Shown in pieces: positions 10,828 to 24,045 of a stretch of 64,000 nucleotides of DNA. The stretch is from Amaurobius ferox. Taxonomy: Eukaryota > Arthropoda > Arachnida > Araneae > Amaurobiidae. The stretch lies in assembly GCA_951213105.1 (NCBI GenBank), contig OX578153.1:52081020-52145019 (forward strand). Direction: 5' to 3'. Each line of letters begins with the position of its first letter. Position 1 is the stretch's first letter. A model generated the notes under the pieces. It was given only the letters and a program-made list of their open reading frames with translations, ran no database searches and was not told where the DNA came from. The position numbers were made by a program, and so were the translations under genes.

Positions 10828-12133
10828 AACAGGAAAAATCAATCATGCTTAAAGCATTGATTATGAAACACTTTCCAACTTCAATGCAATTTTATTTAAA
10901 CAAGTCTAAAATGCAATACATTCCTCGGTGATATTTTGAAACTTATCACAATACTGCATTAATTTATTATATTTGAAAACTTAAACCTTCATCGAAAAAA
11001 ATGAACTTCATTCAAATGACGGCATTGAAATATAAATTGCCTGGTTTAAACATCTCTAAAATGTTATACATTCCTCGGTAATAGATTTAGAATTATCATA
11101 ATACTACGATAATTTATTATATTTGAAAACTTCATCGAAAACAACTGAAATTAATTCAAATGACGTGATAGAAAAAATAACACGTCTGGATCTCTCTATA
11201 AAAACAGGATTTCATTCATAACTTTCTCCCATTCATCTCATTCATCACAATACTATAATAATTTATTTCATTTAAACATTTTGTTTAAGACCATGGAGCT
11301 ACAAGAAATTAAACTCTATGCTTGAAACTTCACCGAAAAAAATCGTCCTTCTCTTTATGAAATCAATTAATATTTCATTCATATCAGCCTTGCAGACTCC
11401 ATGGACTAAATTATTTTGTGTTGAAAAAATACAAGAATTCTAATACAACTCATTCTATATAGTTTGCTGTTTACATTTTACATAGGTGAAAAATAGGCTT
11501 AGTTGTAGAAATAATCAGATTTAGATGAGCATTTAAACTCAAATATATTGTCATTGCGTTGTTTCAGTATGTAGATGCACAAAATTTAAGCAAATATAAA
11601 GTAGTTTTAGGACAGATACAACACTCAATATGAATTAAAAAGAACTTAAAAAAATCACGATTTTGAAACAAGATGTATGCCATATATCATTTTGAAGTGG
11701 GTCATGTTATCGTTTCATATCATGGTCACGTGATCGTTTCATATAAGAGGTGTAATTATTATTTAAATTTCTATTTAAAAAACTACTGAATATATTTCGC
11801 TGAATTTTTTTTTTTATATTTTTTATGGAACAATTTGAATATTACCTAAAATTTTCGAAGCAATTTGTTAATTTTGAATCCGCTTAAAAAATGTTTGAAA
11901 AATTAGGTCCCATAGGGCTCAATGTATTTCATTTTTTCGACCCGAGTTCAATCCAAAACTAATTGGGTGATATTATTCATTTATATTCCCTTAGGTCCTA
12001 CAGATCGTCTGAACAACATACTAAAATTTCATTTTGATTAAGTCATTTTTACAGCAGTTATCGTGCTAACGGACAGACAGACAGACAGAATGAACAAAGA
12101 CATAAACACTTTTCAACTTTGTTGTAAAGTGTT
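10828..12133 (-). mobile_element. Family A element, inverted copy
   Basis: Full-length reverse copy of the element at 58-1373: the 3' stem-loop appears as AATCATGCTTAAAGCATTGA (10841-10860), and the 5' hairpin with a short CTGT run ends at 12133. The 3' terminal reads GATTGATTTTTCCTGTT on its own strand, slightly different from the other copies. A and its inverted partner lie about 9.5 kb apart, so they could pair and promote inversion or deletion. Confidence 0.85.
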
Positions 12134-12411
12134 AAAAAGGCGGTAAAGGAGGAAGTAAGTGAAGGTGATAAGTTACAAAAGCTCTTTGGGAGTATTGAAG
12201 TTTTCTTGCTGATTAGCTTGTAATAAAGGCGAAACAGGTGCACCGATACGAGTATCTGCAATGGGAATGTCGTACGAAATATGGGGAACGCCCCTTCATA
12301 GGTGAGTTTTGTGAACTGAGTGAAAAGTTATGAGTTTTCGCTATATTCTTTATACTCATCTAAATATGAATTTTTGGTATATCTACAGGTGGAGCGAGTT
12401 CCTTTATTTTT

Positions 12412-13314
12412 ACTTTCCTTATATACATAATGTATAAGGAAAGTATTGTGACGGAGTCGAAAATTTGAATTCGAGTTTCCGACGGGAGAGCACATTTCAA
12501 GCATCCATGATTACGAATCAAATATTTTTGAAGTGATGTGTGTGTCAGTGAGTGTGTGGAGATGATAACTGACGAACGAATGGACCGATTCGACCGAAAT
12601 TTGGCAAAAATCACAATCCGTAAACACAGGAAGCCTATTGTTTTTATACGCAATCAAATGTTCAGAATCCCCCTAAATTTTCCAGTGAAACTTTGAAAAA
12701 ATCGTCAAAAAATCAAAATCGCTAATAAACTTACGCAAATAAGCATTTCTTATGTAATTTTTCATCAGAAAACGATTGACATAAATTTTAGAACGCTAAC
12801 ATGAACCGTTCTCGAGATATTGCACATTTTAAAAAAAAAAAATATCAAAAGTCATATAAAATAAAAAATAATATTTCCTATTGAGAAACATGTTCACTTT
12901 TCATATGTAATACCATGCGATAAATTTGGTGACATCATTCTCGTGGAACTAGCGCGTTCCAATCAGGAGAAAATATACTTTGAGTAATACTTTTGTATTT
13001 GAACGCCTATAGTCATTTATCTGCTGTAAGAATAACTTATTTTTCCGTCCATAACGCTTGGCGAGATTTTGGCGACGAATTTGGCGGAATGTCGCCAACT
13101 TGGCGATTTTTTTAAATGCTGCCAAATTAACAAAACTCTCGCCAAATGGAATAAAAATGACGCTAAATCAATGAAAATGACGACTGAAGAAAATTCAATA
13201 CCATGGAAAGAATATAAATATGTACTATAAGAATAACATTTTTTTAAACTGTAAAAGTAGTAAATTCATTGCATTATATAAGGAAAGTCATGTGTTGCCC
13301 ACATCAGATTTTTT
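12412..13314 (+). mobile_element. Family C element
   Basis: Complete copy: 5' hairpin ACTTTCCTTATATACATAAT to GGAAAGT, very short TG run, core GATAACTGACGAACGAATGG near 12566, ACCGTTCTCGAGATATTGCA near 12805, and 3' ATAAGGAAAGTCATGTG with CACATCAGATTTTT. The microsatellite is the shortest among the C copies. Confidence 0.85.
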
Positions 13315-14826
13315 TTTATAATCTAAACATGTAGAAAATGGTTTTAAAATATTTTTTGTGTTTATTAAATCAGTAAAGTCAAGTTAATAAGAATGTGCAT
13401 GGATATGTTATATAGAAAAAGTTAATAAAATATACGTATTAAAATTCTGTGAATTCTAGCATAAGACATACTTTACTGGTCGATTTACAGTTTTGAGGAG
13501 TTCCTAGAAGAGAAACTTTAACCTATAAAACGTGTCAAATATTTGAAAACGTGACATTACAGAAGATTCATCCAAGATTACTTCAAAACGTGAGTGCGAA
13601 TCAATTTCTCGGAAAGGATAAGTATGCTTTGAAGTGAATATTAACACTGACTTGAGAATGGTTATAATTTGGTTTTGAAGTGGTTATGTTTAATCTTTTA
13701 GTTTCCAGTTACTTTCACGGACTTAAAACACTTGTCGCACGAATTTAGATAGAAATACTTGTCGAAGGACCAACAGGCAACATAATTTTTCTTCATATAT
13801 GGAATAAATATGTAGAAATGTAAACAAATATGGAAAATTGTAAATTTGTGTTCTAAAATTTATTATAAATAATTAAATATCTGCATGTTACGCAATTTAC
13901 AAAAATTTTACTTATTTTAATTACCGGGATTAAAATCTAATTTTTCTAGACTAACTCGTATTCGATTTTGGTTTAGCAGGTATATTTAAGCAGAATGTCA
14001 ATGAAAGAAATAACTCAGCCGATTAACGCTAGAAACATTTGAATTATTGAATGATTTATTTTTATGAATCTATAACTGCAAAAGCTGGTCGCGTATGTTA
14101 TTATGTCTCAAGGTTAATACAAATTGTATGTTTCTTTTAATTCGAAGCTCCTTCTTGTCCCAGAAGATCGCGATCTCTTTTAATGTAGATATCGATCCGA
14201 AAATTTGAAGAATTAAATGGATTTTTAAATATTTGTAAAAATCTTTTTTAAAGGGTACATAGAGGAATTGTAGAAAAAGCAATCAACTGAGTCAAAACTA
14301 ATATTAAACTATCGAATTTTGTGTTTGAACTGCAGACAAATAAATTTCCAAAAGCCTCTAGAATTCAGATTTTTCAAAAAGTCGATAATTTTTTTTTATA
14401 CTAACTTCTAAAAATCGAAAAAACCTGCTAAACACATTGAGAACAAAGACCCATTTTTGGACTCCTGTCATCAGTGTCGGAACATCTGATCTTGGAAACG
14501 TAGATATTGTCATCTGGGTAAGTGGCAATACAAAAATCTAAATTTGCGAATTTAAGATATATATATATATCGTTGTTTTAAATATAAGATTGTAACATTA
14601 TTATAAGCATTCCCTGAAAAAATCGCTTTACTTCGATAAAAACTTGGAAGTTATCAATTAATTCTACTTCATCCCAGTTTATTTTCTACCTGACCAGGGA
14701 TAGTTCAAACTCTTGAAAGGGATTTACGGATTTCATGACTCTTATTATGGGTGAAAAATTCACGTTAGACTTTTCTATCGTTTCAGGTGCAGATTGACTC
14801 TTACTTTTGGAGTGTGCAGAGATGCT
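13315..14826. other. Unassigned AT-rich stretch
   Basis: No supported gene, RNA or repeat family. The right edge (14826/14827) is the left breakpoint of duplication copy 2 as far as this window can show. Confidence 0.5.
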
Positions 14827-14883
14827 ATATTGACTTTTTACTCCTGGATAAGAAAGGAAGGGGCAGATATCCTTGCAATTTTT

Positions 14884-14927
14884 AACACTTTACAACAAAG
14901 TTGAAAAGTGTTTATGACTTTGTTCAT

Positions 14928-14969
<42 letters not shown>

Positions 14970-16199
14970 CGTTAGCACGATAACTGCCGTAAAAATGACT
15001 TAATCAAAATGAAATTTTAGTATGTTGTTCAGACGGTCTGTAGGACCTATGGGAATATAAATGAATAATATCACACAATTAGTTTTGGATTGAACCCGGG
15101 TTGAAAAAATGAAATACATTGAGCCCTATGGGACTTAATTTTTCTAACATTTTTTAAGCGGATTTAAAATTCACAAATTGCTTCGAAAATTTTAGGTAAT
15201 AGTCAAATTGTTCCATAAAATATATAAAAAAAAATTCAGCTAAATATATTCAGTAGTTTTTTAAATAAAAATTAAAATAATAATTACACATCTTATATGA
15301 AACGATCACGTGACCATGATATTAAACGATCACATGACCCACTTCAAAATGAGATATGGCATCCATCTTGTTTCAAATTCGTGATTTTTTAAAGTTCTTT
15401 TTAATTCATATTGAGTGTTGTATCCATCCTAAAACTACTTTATTTCTGCTTAAATTCTGTGCATCTACATAATAAAACAACACAATGACAATATATTTGA
15501 GTTTAAATTCTCATTCAAATTTGATTATTTCTACAATTAAGCCTATTTTTCACCTATGTAAAATGTAAACAGCAAAATATGTAGAATGAGTTGTATTAGA
15601 ATTACTGTATTTCTTTAACGCAAAATAATTCAGTCCATGGAGTCTGCATGGCTGATATGAATGAAATATTAATTGATTTTATAAACAGAAGGACGATATT
15701 TTTCGATGAAGTTTTAAGCATAAAGTTTATGAATTGTAGCTCCATGGTCTTAATTTTTAAATAAAATAAATTATTATAGTATTGTGATGAATGAAATGGA
15801 GAAAGTTATGAATGAAATCCTGCTTTTATAGAGAGATCCAGGCGTGTTATTTTTTCTATGACGTCATTTGAATTAATTTCAGTTGTTTTCGATGAAGTTT
15901 TCAAATATAATAAATTATCGTAGTATTATGATAGATTTAAAAATATTACCGTGGAATGTATTGCATTTTAGAGATATTTAAACCACGCAATTTATATTTC
16001 AATGCCGTCTTTTGAATGAAGTTCATTTTTTTCATTGAAGGTTTAAGTTTTCAAATATAATAAATCAATGTAGTATCGTGATAAGTTTTAAAATATTACC
16101 GAGGAATGTATTGCATTTTCGACTTTTTTAAATAAAATTGCATTGAAGTTGGAAAGTGTTTCATAATCAATGCTTTAAGCATGATTGATCTTTCTTGTT
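14884..16199 (+). mobile_element. Family A element, copy in duplicate 2
   Basis: Counterpart of 58-1373, same hairpins and CTGT run; duplicated as part of the larger block rather than by its own transposition. Confidence 0.85.
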
Positions 16200-16998
16200 T
16201 CTTTTATTTTGATTCTTGGGAAGTGGCAGCCGGTGGGGAGGAATGGGGTGGCTCGTATTTTTTAATCTACATTTTTATCTATCTTGGCGACACTTGCTCC
16301 GATTTTGGTACAATTTTCATGTTGTAATTTTTACTCTGAAGTGGACTCACTCAAACTACTCACGTTGAACGTTAACCCACTTTAGTTGCTTCGGGACTTC
16401 TGCTACCACTGCATGTGCGCAGAACTTGCTGAAATACTGATTGCTATAAAAACTGGTTTCTATATTTTGTGATTGCTAACTGTAGGCACCGGAACTAATA
16501 TATAATATTTTACTACCATTATTTTCATGAAAAGCTGATATGTGCTAGCATTATTTTCACGTTTTATTACTGAAAACAAAATGATTAAATTTCTTAGTTT
16601 GAGGTTGGATGTGATTTGCTGTTGTCCGCATAGTTATCTTGCTCGACAAAATCTGCTCAAAGTGAAAATAGGTGGCGAACATTTTCGCTACCTATTTACA
16701 CTTTGCCACTGATGAAGGACCTAATAATGCCCGAAAGAGCTATGGTTGCAAATTTTTGTACGTCGTGGATGGAATTTTTAATTAAAGACTTTTAATAATA
16801 GCCAGTTTTTAGTTGTCTTTATATTTTAAAGTGTTGATGATTTAACGTGTTTTCCATACAATTTTATTAATGGTTGTAAATTAATGTTTTATAAGCCGAA
16901 TTCTTTGCTGAGCATAGTCGGATAAAAATTGCATGTGTTACGTTCTTTTTACTAATATATTTAGTTCTATGATAACTCCCCCAAAACTTTACTTTTTT

Positions 16999-17769
16999 AC
17001 TTTCCCTGCAATAATACATGGTAATGTATAGGGAAAGTATTGGAATCATGCCGAAAATCACAACTCGAGTTTTCGACGGATCTACACGTTTCAAGACCTC
17101 TAGAATACGAAAAAACCATTTTTAGCGTGACGTCTGTGTGTGTGTCTGTCTGTGTGTCTGTGTGTCTGTCTGTGCAGATATTGTATCCACTCTAACTAAA
17201 AAACTAATGGACCGAATTTCACAAAATTTTGTAGGTAAGTCACTTGTGGGCGGGGCTAGTGCTGATTAATTTTGGGTACGATTCGGAATAAAAGAACCCG
17301 CTTTTTTTGTGAAATGGCCCGCAAAAGCTTTTATCCACTGTAGCTGAAAAACTAATGGACCGAATTTCACAAAATTCGGTAGATGAGTCACTTATCGATT
17401 ACTCTGGTGCTGATTAGATTTTGGTACGATTCGGAAAAAAATGACCTGCCTTTTTTTGCAAAACGGCCCGCAAAAATCATCCAAATCTAAACTAAAGAAC
17501 TAGGTATACTCAAATATATCCATTAAATGCTCGTTTAATACGTAATTTTTAACAACGAAAATAATAAGACCAACCCCATTACACTAGGACTAGCCGTTCT
17601 CGAGATATTTTAGTTTTTCGTACTTCCCCTACGCCACCTTTGAAAATAAGCCAGGTTACCGAATGAGAACGAAAATTGAATTAAAAGTGAAATAAATTTA
17701 ATTAAAATAAAGAGAACGTTAATATAAGTCTGCAGGGAAAGTCATGTGCTGCTCACATCAGATTTTTTT
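16999..17769 (+). mobile_element. Family B element, copy in duplicate 2
   Basis: Counterpart of 2173-2955. The 12-bp difference between the two large copies falls in its TG/CTG microsatellite. Confidence 0.85.
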
Positions 17770-18467
17770 ATTTGTGTTAGAGACCCAGTTCGCTTCTAAG
17801 CATGGGCGTATAAAAATTGCGTATTACTCCCCACCCCGTATATAGATATCCATTGTTTGACGATAAGCGCTCTAAAGAAACTTAACCAAATTCTGTGAAA
17901 TTTAAATATGTAGTGCAAATTAATGTTTTACAAGCCGAGTTGTTGTTGAACGTGCCGAATAATTGTCAAGCTTGATAGGCTTTCTTTATCGATGTTATTA
18001 TCCGAAATTTTATTACGGGGTGCAAATTTGTAAATTATTGTTTTACCGGCTGAGTTCATTGATGGATGTAGTCGAGGAAAAATTGCAAGTTCTACTCCTC
18101 CTTTACTGATATATTTTGTTCAACGAAAACTCCTTTGAAACGAACGGATTTTTTACAGTTTGGATATGTTTTAAAGATAAATGCTTTGCTGGCCGAGTTC
18201 GTTACTAAACGTGGTAAGATAAAAATTGCGCTTCACACTGTATTTTTACTGATATAAATTGTTTGACAATAACGCCTCTTTAACTTAACTATATACATTT
18301 AGCACCTCTAACATTATAATATAAAATTACCGTTTCATTTTCAGTACTTGGTACGAAACGCTGCCGCGGTTTTAAATATATAAAACGCTTAGATACATTA
18401 TCACTCCAGTAATAGGCTTAATTATTGTTTGCCAAATGGCAGCGCATTTAACTTTAATTACATTATT

Positions 18468-19405
18468 ACTTTCCTTATATACATAATGCATAAGGAAAGT
18501 ATTGTGACGGGGTCGAAAATTCGAATTCGAGTTTTCGACGGGAGAGCACGTTTCAAGCATCCCTGATCACGAATCAAACATTTTTGAAGCTATGTCTGTG
18601 TGTGTGTGTGTGTGTGTGCGTGTGTGTGTCAGTGAGTCTGTGGAGACGATAACTGACGAACGAATGGACCGATTCGAACGAAATTTGATACAAAACTCAC
18701 AATCCGTAAACACTGGAAGCCTATTGTTTTTATACGCAATCGAATGTTCAGAATCCCTCTAAATTTTCGAATGAAATTTTGAAAAAATCGTCAAAAAATC
18801 AAAACATCTAATAAAGTTACGCAAATAGACATTTCTTATGTAATTTTTCATTAGAAAACGATTGGCATAAATTTTAGAACGTTAACATGAACCGTTCTCG
18901 AGATATTACACATTTTTCAAAAAAATTATGAAAAAGTCATATGAAATAAAAAAAATATATATTTCCCATTAAGAAACATGTTCACTTTTCATATGTAATA
19001 CCATGCGATAAATTTGGTGACATCATTCTTCTGGATCTAGCTCGTTCCATTCATGAAAAAAGATATTTGAGTAATACTTTTGTATTTGAACGCCAATAGT
19101 CATTTATCTGCTGTAAGAATAACTTATTTCTCCGTTCATAACGCTTGGCGAGATTTTGGGGACGAATTTGGCGGAATGTCGCCAACTTGGCGACATTTTT
19201 AATTGTTGCCAAATTAACAAAAATCTCGCCGAATTGATAAAAATGACGCTAAATCAATGAAAATGACGTCTAATTGAAGAAAATCCAATATCATGGAAAG
19301 AATATATTTATCTACTATAAGCATAACGTTTTTTTTTAGTTGTAAAAGTAGTAAATTCATTGCATTATATAAGGAAAGTCATGTGTTGCCCACATCAGAT
19401 TTTTT
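18468..19405 (+). mobile_element. Family C element, copy in duplicate 2
   Basis: Counterpart of 3654-4591 with identical ends and core. Confidence 0.85.
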
Positions 19406-20282
19406 AAAATATGAAGGTAAAGGTAAACTCTTACTCCATGGTTTGAAAACTTCCTAAAAATTATCCAACGTGGAGTTAGAAAGTCCCTTTACCTCAATAA
19501 TTATATCTCAAATACTTAATTCTCTTCAGGCCTTCTCTTTCTCTTCAGGAATTTTCTTCAGGCTTTTGCTTAACAATGAAATTTTAAAGTAAAATAACTT
19601 CCTTAAAATTCCTTTAAATAACTTCCTTAAAATAACTTCCTTAAAATATAATAGTATTGACTCTATTATTACTCTTGACTCTATTAAATCGACTTAGATC
19701 TATTAAATTTGGTATTATGTGCTGCTTTTAACGAAGGTTTTTTTTTTAATTTATTCTTCAGCAGCAATTTTAGTTGTAAGTAATGGAATTTTTTATTATT
19801 TCATCTGAAGTCACTTTAATTTAAATAAATATATATGGTTTAGTTGTAATTGAGAGTCGTAAATTAATTGATCCGCTTGTGTCTGGGGATATTAAAAGCG
19901 CAAGAACTATACCTTTATTCTGATAACGATAGTGACGCAAGAAAAACTAAACACTATGGAATATTAAAGGGACGGTGGACGTTGAATTATTTTAAATTTA
20001 TTTATTGACTTAGAAACGTGAAAATTTGTATAAATATTCCTCTTAACATTACTATGTGCAATACCATTAATTTTTTTTTCAATTTTGTTACAATTTTGTA
20101 TTTTTTTTTAATTTAATTTTTTTTAACGAAAACGTGGAAATGCTCCTTGCGTGCTTATTGATCACATTTTTGATTAATTTTACATTATGATCACTCAAAA
20201 ACACATTATGAGCAAATTTGGGTATTCATTTTTAAATCCCTCAGAAAATTAAATTTTTTAAAAATATTTTTCTGCATTAAAA

Positions 20283-21120
20283 CTTAATTTGCATCATTTA
20301 ATTAGGTTCTTATTCACTTTTAATTACCTTAATAAAGTCCAATTATAAAATGCATACCCAGTTTCATTAAAAAGTACGAGAGTTGTCTTCTTGCCAAATT
20401 TCATGCATCTCAGATAAAAATTAAGACGCATGGAGCATTTTAAAAATGTAAAACCTTTGAAAATTCCGTTTCGAAAAAAAAAATGTATTCAACCTTTTGC
20501 TTTCGGGTGGGACAGCGTCAATCCAAAACTAAGAACCTCCCTAACAGACAGGTATTTAACATACCCTATCCCAAACAGTTCGATCCCCCTTTGCAGGCAT
20601 TGGTGTCCATGGAAATCGCCGACAGAAACATTGCACCTGCTGCAGCAGGTGCAATGTTTCTATCAGTGTTTCTGTCAATGTTTCTGGTCTTTTTTTAGTC
20701 GATTTTTGCTCATTTCAACGTCCATCGTTCCCCTAATGTTTGAAAAAGCCCATCGGAGACTCAACCTCTAGAGATTGGGTAGTGAATCACCAACAGAAAC
20801 TAACATATTAAAAGTCATGCTAACAAAAGTCATAAAAACATCTAGCGTCTATAGGAAACCCCAATAGCACTACACGATGAAACACCTTTCGAGGGGTGCG
20901 GCTGATTCCCCCTCCCCCTTCTTAATCAGGGTACGGAGCTATCTGGCTTCCTTTTAGAGATAGGGAAAATGCCAAATACAAAGCTGTAGAACTTTGAAAA
21001 ATTAGTACAAAGCACTTTTGCTTTCTCGAAAAATGGAAAGGAACATCTAACACTCCTCGCCTTCCATTTCCAAATTAAGCATTTAGACAATGGACCAAAA
21101 TGAAATTGGCTTCATCTATG
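20283..21120. other. Unassigned sequence containing a perfect palindrome
   Basis: Two overlapping frames (20430-20771 and 20483-20698) have no recognisable domain. The stretch contains a 38-bp perfect palindrome and several GTTTCT words (see separate entry). Confidence 0.5.
20624..20661. repeat. 38-bp perfect palindrome
   Basis: Nineteen bases, ending CACCTGCTG, are followed at once by their exact complement with no spacer. The next pair mismatches and the two beyond that match again. It could extrude as a cruciform. Confidence 0.95.
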
Positions 21121-21121
21121 C

Positions 21122-21288
21122 CAGTGTTTTTGAAAGTGCGTCCCGCGGAACTCTGAGGTTCCGCGACAATGTTCCAGGGGTTTCGCGACAGTGTTCCAGG
21201 GGTTCCGCGACAATGTTCCAGGGGTTCCGCGACAATGTACCAGGAGTTCCGCGAGAATTCTCTAGGGGTTCCACGACGTAATAGTTTC
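21122..21288. repeat. GC-rich 22-bp minisatellite, possibly in a hAT-like end
   Basis: Six consecutive 22-bp units (consensus GGTTCCGCGACAATGTTCCA plus GG) run from 21157 to 21288, the last two degenerate. They follow CAGTGTTTTTGAAAG and CCCGCGGAAC, which resemble the start of some hAT terminal repeats (CAGTG with GGTTCCGCGG words). No matching 3' end or transposase was found, so the hAT link is tentative. Open frames on both strands here come from the 22-bp repeat. Confidence 0.75.
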
Positions 21289-21796
21289 GTGGATATGTTC
21301 TTAAAAAGCGCGTAAAATCCTTGAATGCATAATTTGATCCTAAAAAGTATCTTAGTTTTGATATTAAATTAACGTTAATTAGGACATTTAGCAACAGAAA
21401 TGTTAAAAATTTTCAGAGTATACTTGCAAAATAAACTAGTCTGTCTCTTGCAAACTGAATTGAAGCTGGGTAACTATCTGCATGTATTAAATAATGAAAA
21501 ATAAAATATCAAATCAAAACTATTTATCATATTTGCAAATATTAAAACCAAAATATTAAATAATTAATATACAAGACAGCCTAGTAACTTGCACAAGTGT
21601 ATATCAAGCAAATATAAAAGTCTATTTGGCGCGAATTTTTTTATAATTAACTTTTCTTGACAGACTTAACATTATCTGCCTTTTGACCTCAGTACATGGA
21701 TCGATATTTAAAGTGTGGGCATTCGGCATGATAATAACAATCAGCGATTATAACAATTAGAATCTAATATTTTATTATATAAAACTGATGGTTTAA
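21289..21796. other. Unassigned AT-rich stretch
   Basis: Nothing recognisable on either strand. Confidence 0.5.
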
Positions 21797-21801
21797 GTTC
21801 C

Positions 21802-22805
21802 TGTGAGAAACATTTTAAAAAGAAGCTAAAGCTTAACTTTATGATTAAATTATTATTAATCATCAAGATTGACATGGCCGTTAATTCATACATAGTGGAT
21901 ATAGTATTCAATCGTACATTGCTAGTTGTGCCGCTATATAAAACCCTCCAATTATTTAACTTCCGTGTGAGTCCTGTAAAGGAATTATTAATTATTATAA
22001 TACTCACTGACTGCACCATTTAAACTTTAACAATCAAGCAAATTTATTAACAACATAAATCTTAATTAAATTCAACTACACCATTTAATTATATTATTTC
22101 AGCGGAGGGGACATATGTGACCAAAACGGAAAATCCTAAATAGTGGTTACGACCGGATATCATTTTCAATGGGCACATACCTTCAATTTCTGCCTTGGGC
22201 TTTGATCATATATCAAATACTTGCATCAGTTATTAGTACTGGCCATAACTCTTTGGCGTGTGGCTCCTTCTACTCTGATTACACTCACACATTAATATAT
22301 CTCCATTATTTTGAAACCTCTACGGGACACTCTACAAGTCTGAATTCACCAAATCCAGTCACCGTTTCCAAGTTATCTTAAGTCGTATCAGAACATATTG
22401 GTATCTCACTCTCTCAAGTCATGTTAGTTTCTCATTCTTCTCTAGTCTCCTCTAAGTTAAATCTTTATAATTGTCTTCTCTCGTTCTCGGGTCACCGGTT
22501 GTGGTTCCCTCGGGGGGGGGGGGCGTAACTCCCCCTTTTCTTCCATTTGCCGCATTGAGTTTGACGTAACAATCTTCTTTTTTTATTGGTTACTCCTTTA
22601 ACCAATGGAACCATTCCACATCTCGTGAGACCCAGCTCAGCCCCTCTGTCATGGCCCCCTAAATTTATGGTCCTCTGACCTTTAGGTTCACGGGGTGATA
22701 AAACTCGGTGCCAGTTAGACTACAAGTATTGTTCGCAGTTTTGGCCACCATAAATATTCACATAAAACTGTCTCATCAAATGTGAGTTCTATTTCTGGTC
22801 TCACA
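21802..22805 (-). mobile_element. Solo LTR F1, about 1.0 kb, with 5-bp target duplication
   Basis: Ends are TGTGAGA and TCTCACA, a short inverted repeat with TG...CA termini, and GTTCC flanks both sides (21797-21801 and 22806-22810). On the minus strand a TATAAAG lies near 22467 and AATAAA near 22043, in LTR order. It includes a 12-G run at 22512-22523. Related sequence appears at 48911-49330 and 49785-50720. No gag or pol is nearby, so it is a solo LTR. Confidence 0.7.
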
Positions 22806-22810
22806 GTTCC

Positions 22811-23189
22811 AAACATTAGATTCCTAAAATTCTAAATTACGATTCTTATGATTTTTTTTTCATATGTGACTATTGTATTTAACATTTCGTTATTTAATTT
22901 GAAAAATGTGAATCTCGTTGCTAAAATAACCATCAGTTAATAACCATCAGTTAATAACAATCAGTTAATAACCATCGCTGAATGGGTGTATAAAAAACTA
23001 GACGTAAAGCTCGTCATACTGATTAATGCTTATACGACTCCCTATCGACAAGTAATTATTATATCATCCTTTAGAAAATGCAATTAATTTACGATACCTT
23101 ACATCCCTAACAAAACGTTCCTGTCCCACAAACCATGACATATTCGGAATAAAGAACATTAATTTCCTCAAAGCAACAAGAAATATCAA
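22811..23189. other. Short unassigned stretch
   Basis: Contains three to four close copies of the word ATAACCATCAGTTA at 22926-22976; otherwise nothing recognised. Confidence 0.5.
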
Positions 23190-24045
23190 ATAAATTGAAT
23201 TGCATTTGCCAAAATATTGAGTATTCATCAATTTGAAGTCATTTTTGTTGATTTCGTGTCATTTCTACCAATTTGACAACATTTTTGTCAACTTGGAAAT
23301 ATTTTCAAAAACTCACCAAGCTGACGATATTTTGTCAAATTGTCTTCAAAGTTATCGCCAAGCATTATAGACGGACAGGCAAAAAAAAAAAAAAATGACT
23401 TTCGACAAATTGTTGGATGTCAAAATACCAAACTATTACAAGAAGTATCTTCTTTCGTGAATGGAACGAATACCAGAATATGTCAACAGATTTATATGTC
23501 AACAAATTTATATCAACATAATATTGTATATGGGAATGAAGCATATATTGCACGATATTGAACATTCTTTTAATTTTAAATAATGTTTTTATAAATTTAT
23601 TTAAAAGCTGTAATATCTCGAAAACGGTTTCTACTAGCGTTCTAAAGTTTCTATCATTACTTTTCTAATGAAAAATGACATAAGAAATGATGTTTTATGT
23701 AACATTATTGAAGTATGTAATATTTATATGTGATATTACTTTCTTATAAAGTTTTCAAAATTTCATTAAAAAAATTGGGATTTCTTCTAAACATTTGATT
23801 GCGTTTAAAATCAATTGGGTTCCAGTATTCATTAATCGTGATAATAGGAACAAATTTCGTTCGAAGCACTCCTTCGTTTTTGAACTATCGCATCCGCAGA
23901 CTCACGGACACGCACAATAACATACATACACGCAGAGACATTACTTCAAAACATTAAATTCGAGTTCAGGGATGCTTGAAACGTGCACTTATAAACTCCA
24001 TCACAATACATTTCCTTTACAATATGCATGTACGAGTATAAAGTA
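23190..24045 (-). mobile_element. Old, diverged family C copy
   Basis: On the minus strand the C landmarks appear in order but degraded: the fragmentary 5' hairpin (near 24000-24045), GTTTCAAGCATCCCTGAACT-type text, a decayed microsatellite near 23900-23940, a core near 23860, CGTTTTCGAGATATTACAGC near 23620, and GAACGCC/GCCAAG words to about 23220. The 3' stem-loop is not recognisable. Its age shows that family C has been active over a long time. Confidence 0.65.

Larger units (their letters stand above)
14827..20282. repeat. Copy 2 of the near-identical duplication
   Basis: Matches 1-5468 with a 12-bp shortening of the B microsatellite. Both copies then diverge abruptly after TCTGCATTAAAA, copy 1 into TTGATCATG and copy 2 into CTTAATTTGC. 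The 9.36 kb between the copies is not itself repeated here, so this is a spaced duplication or a haplotype join rather than a simple short tandem. Confidence 0.95.
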
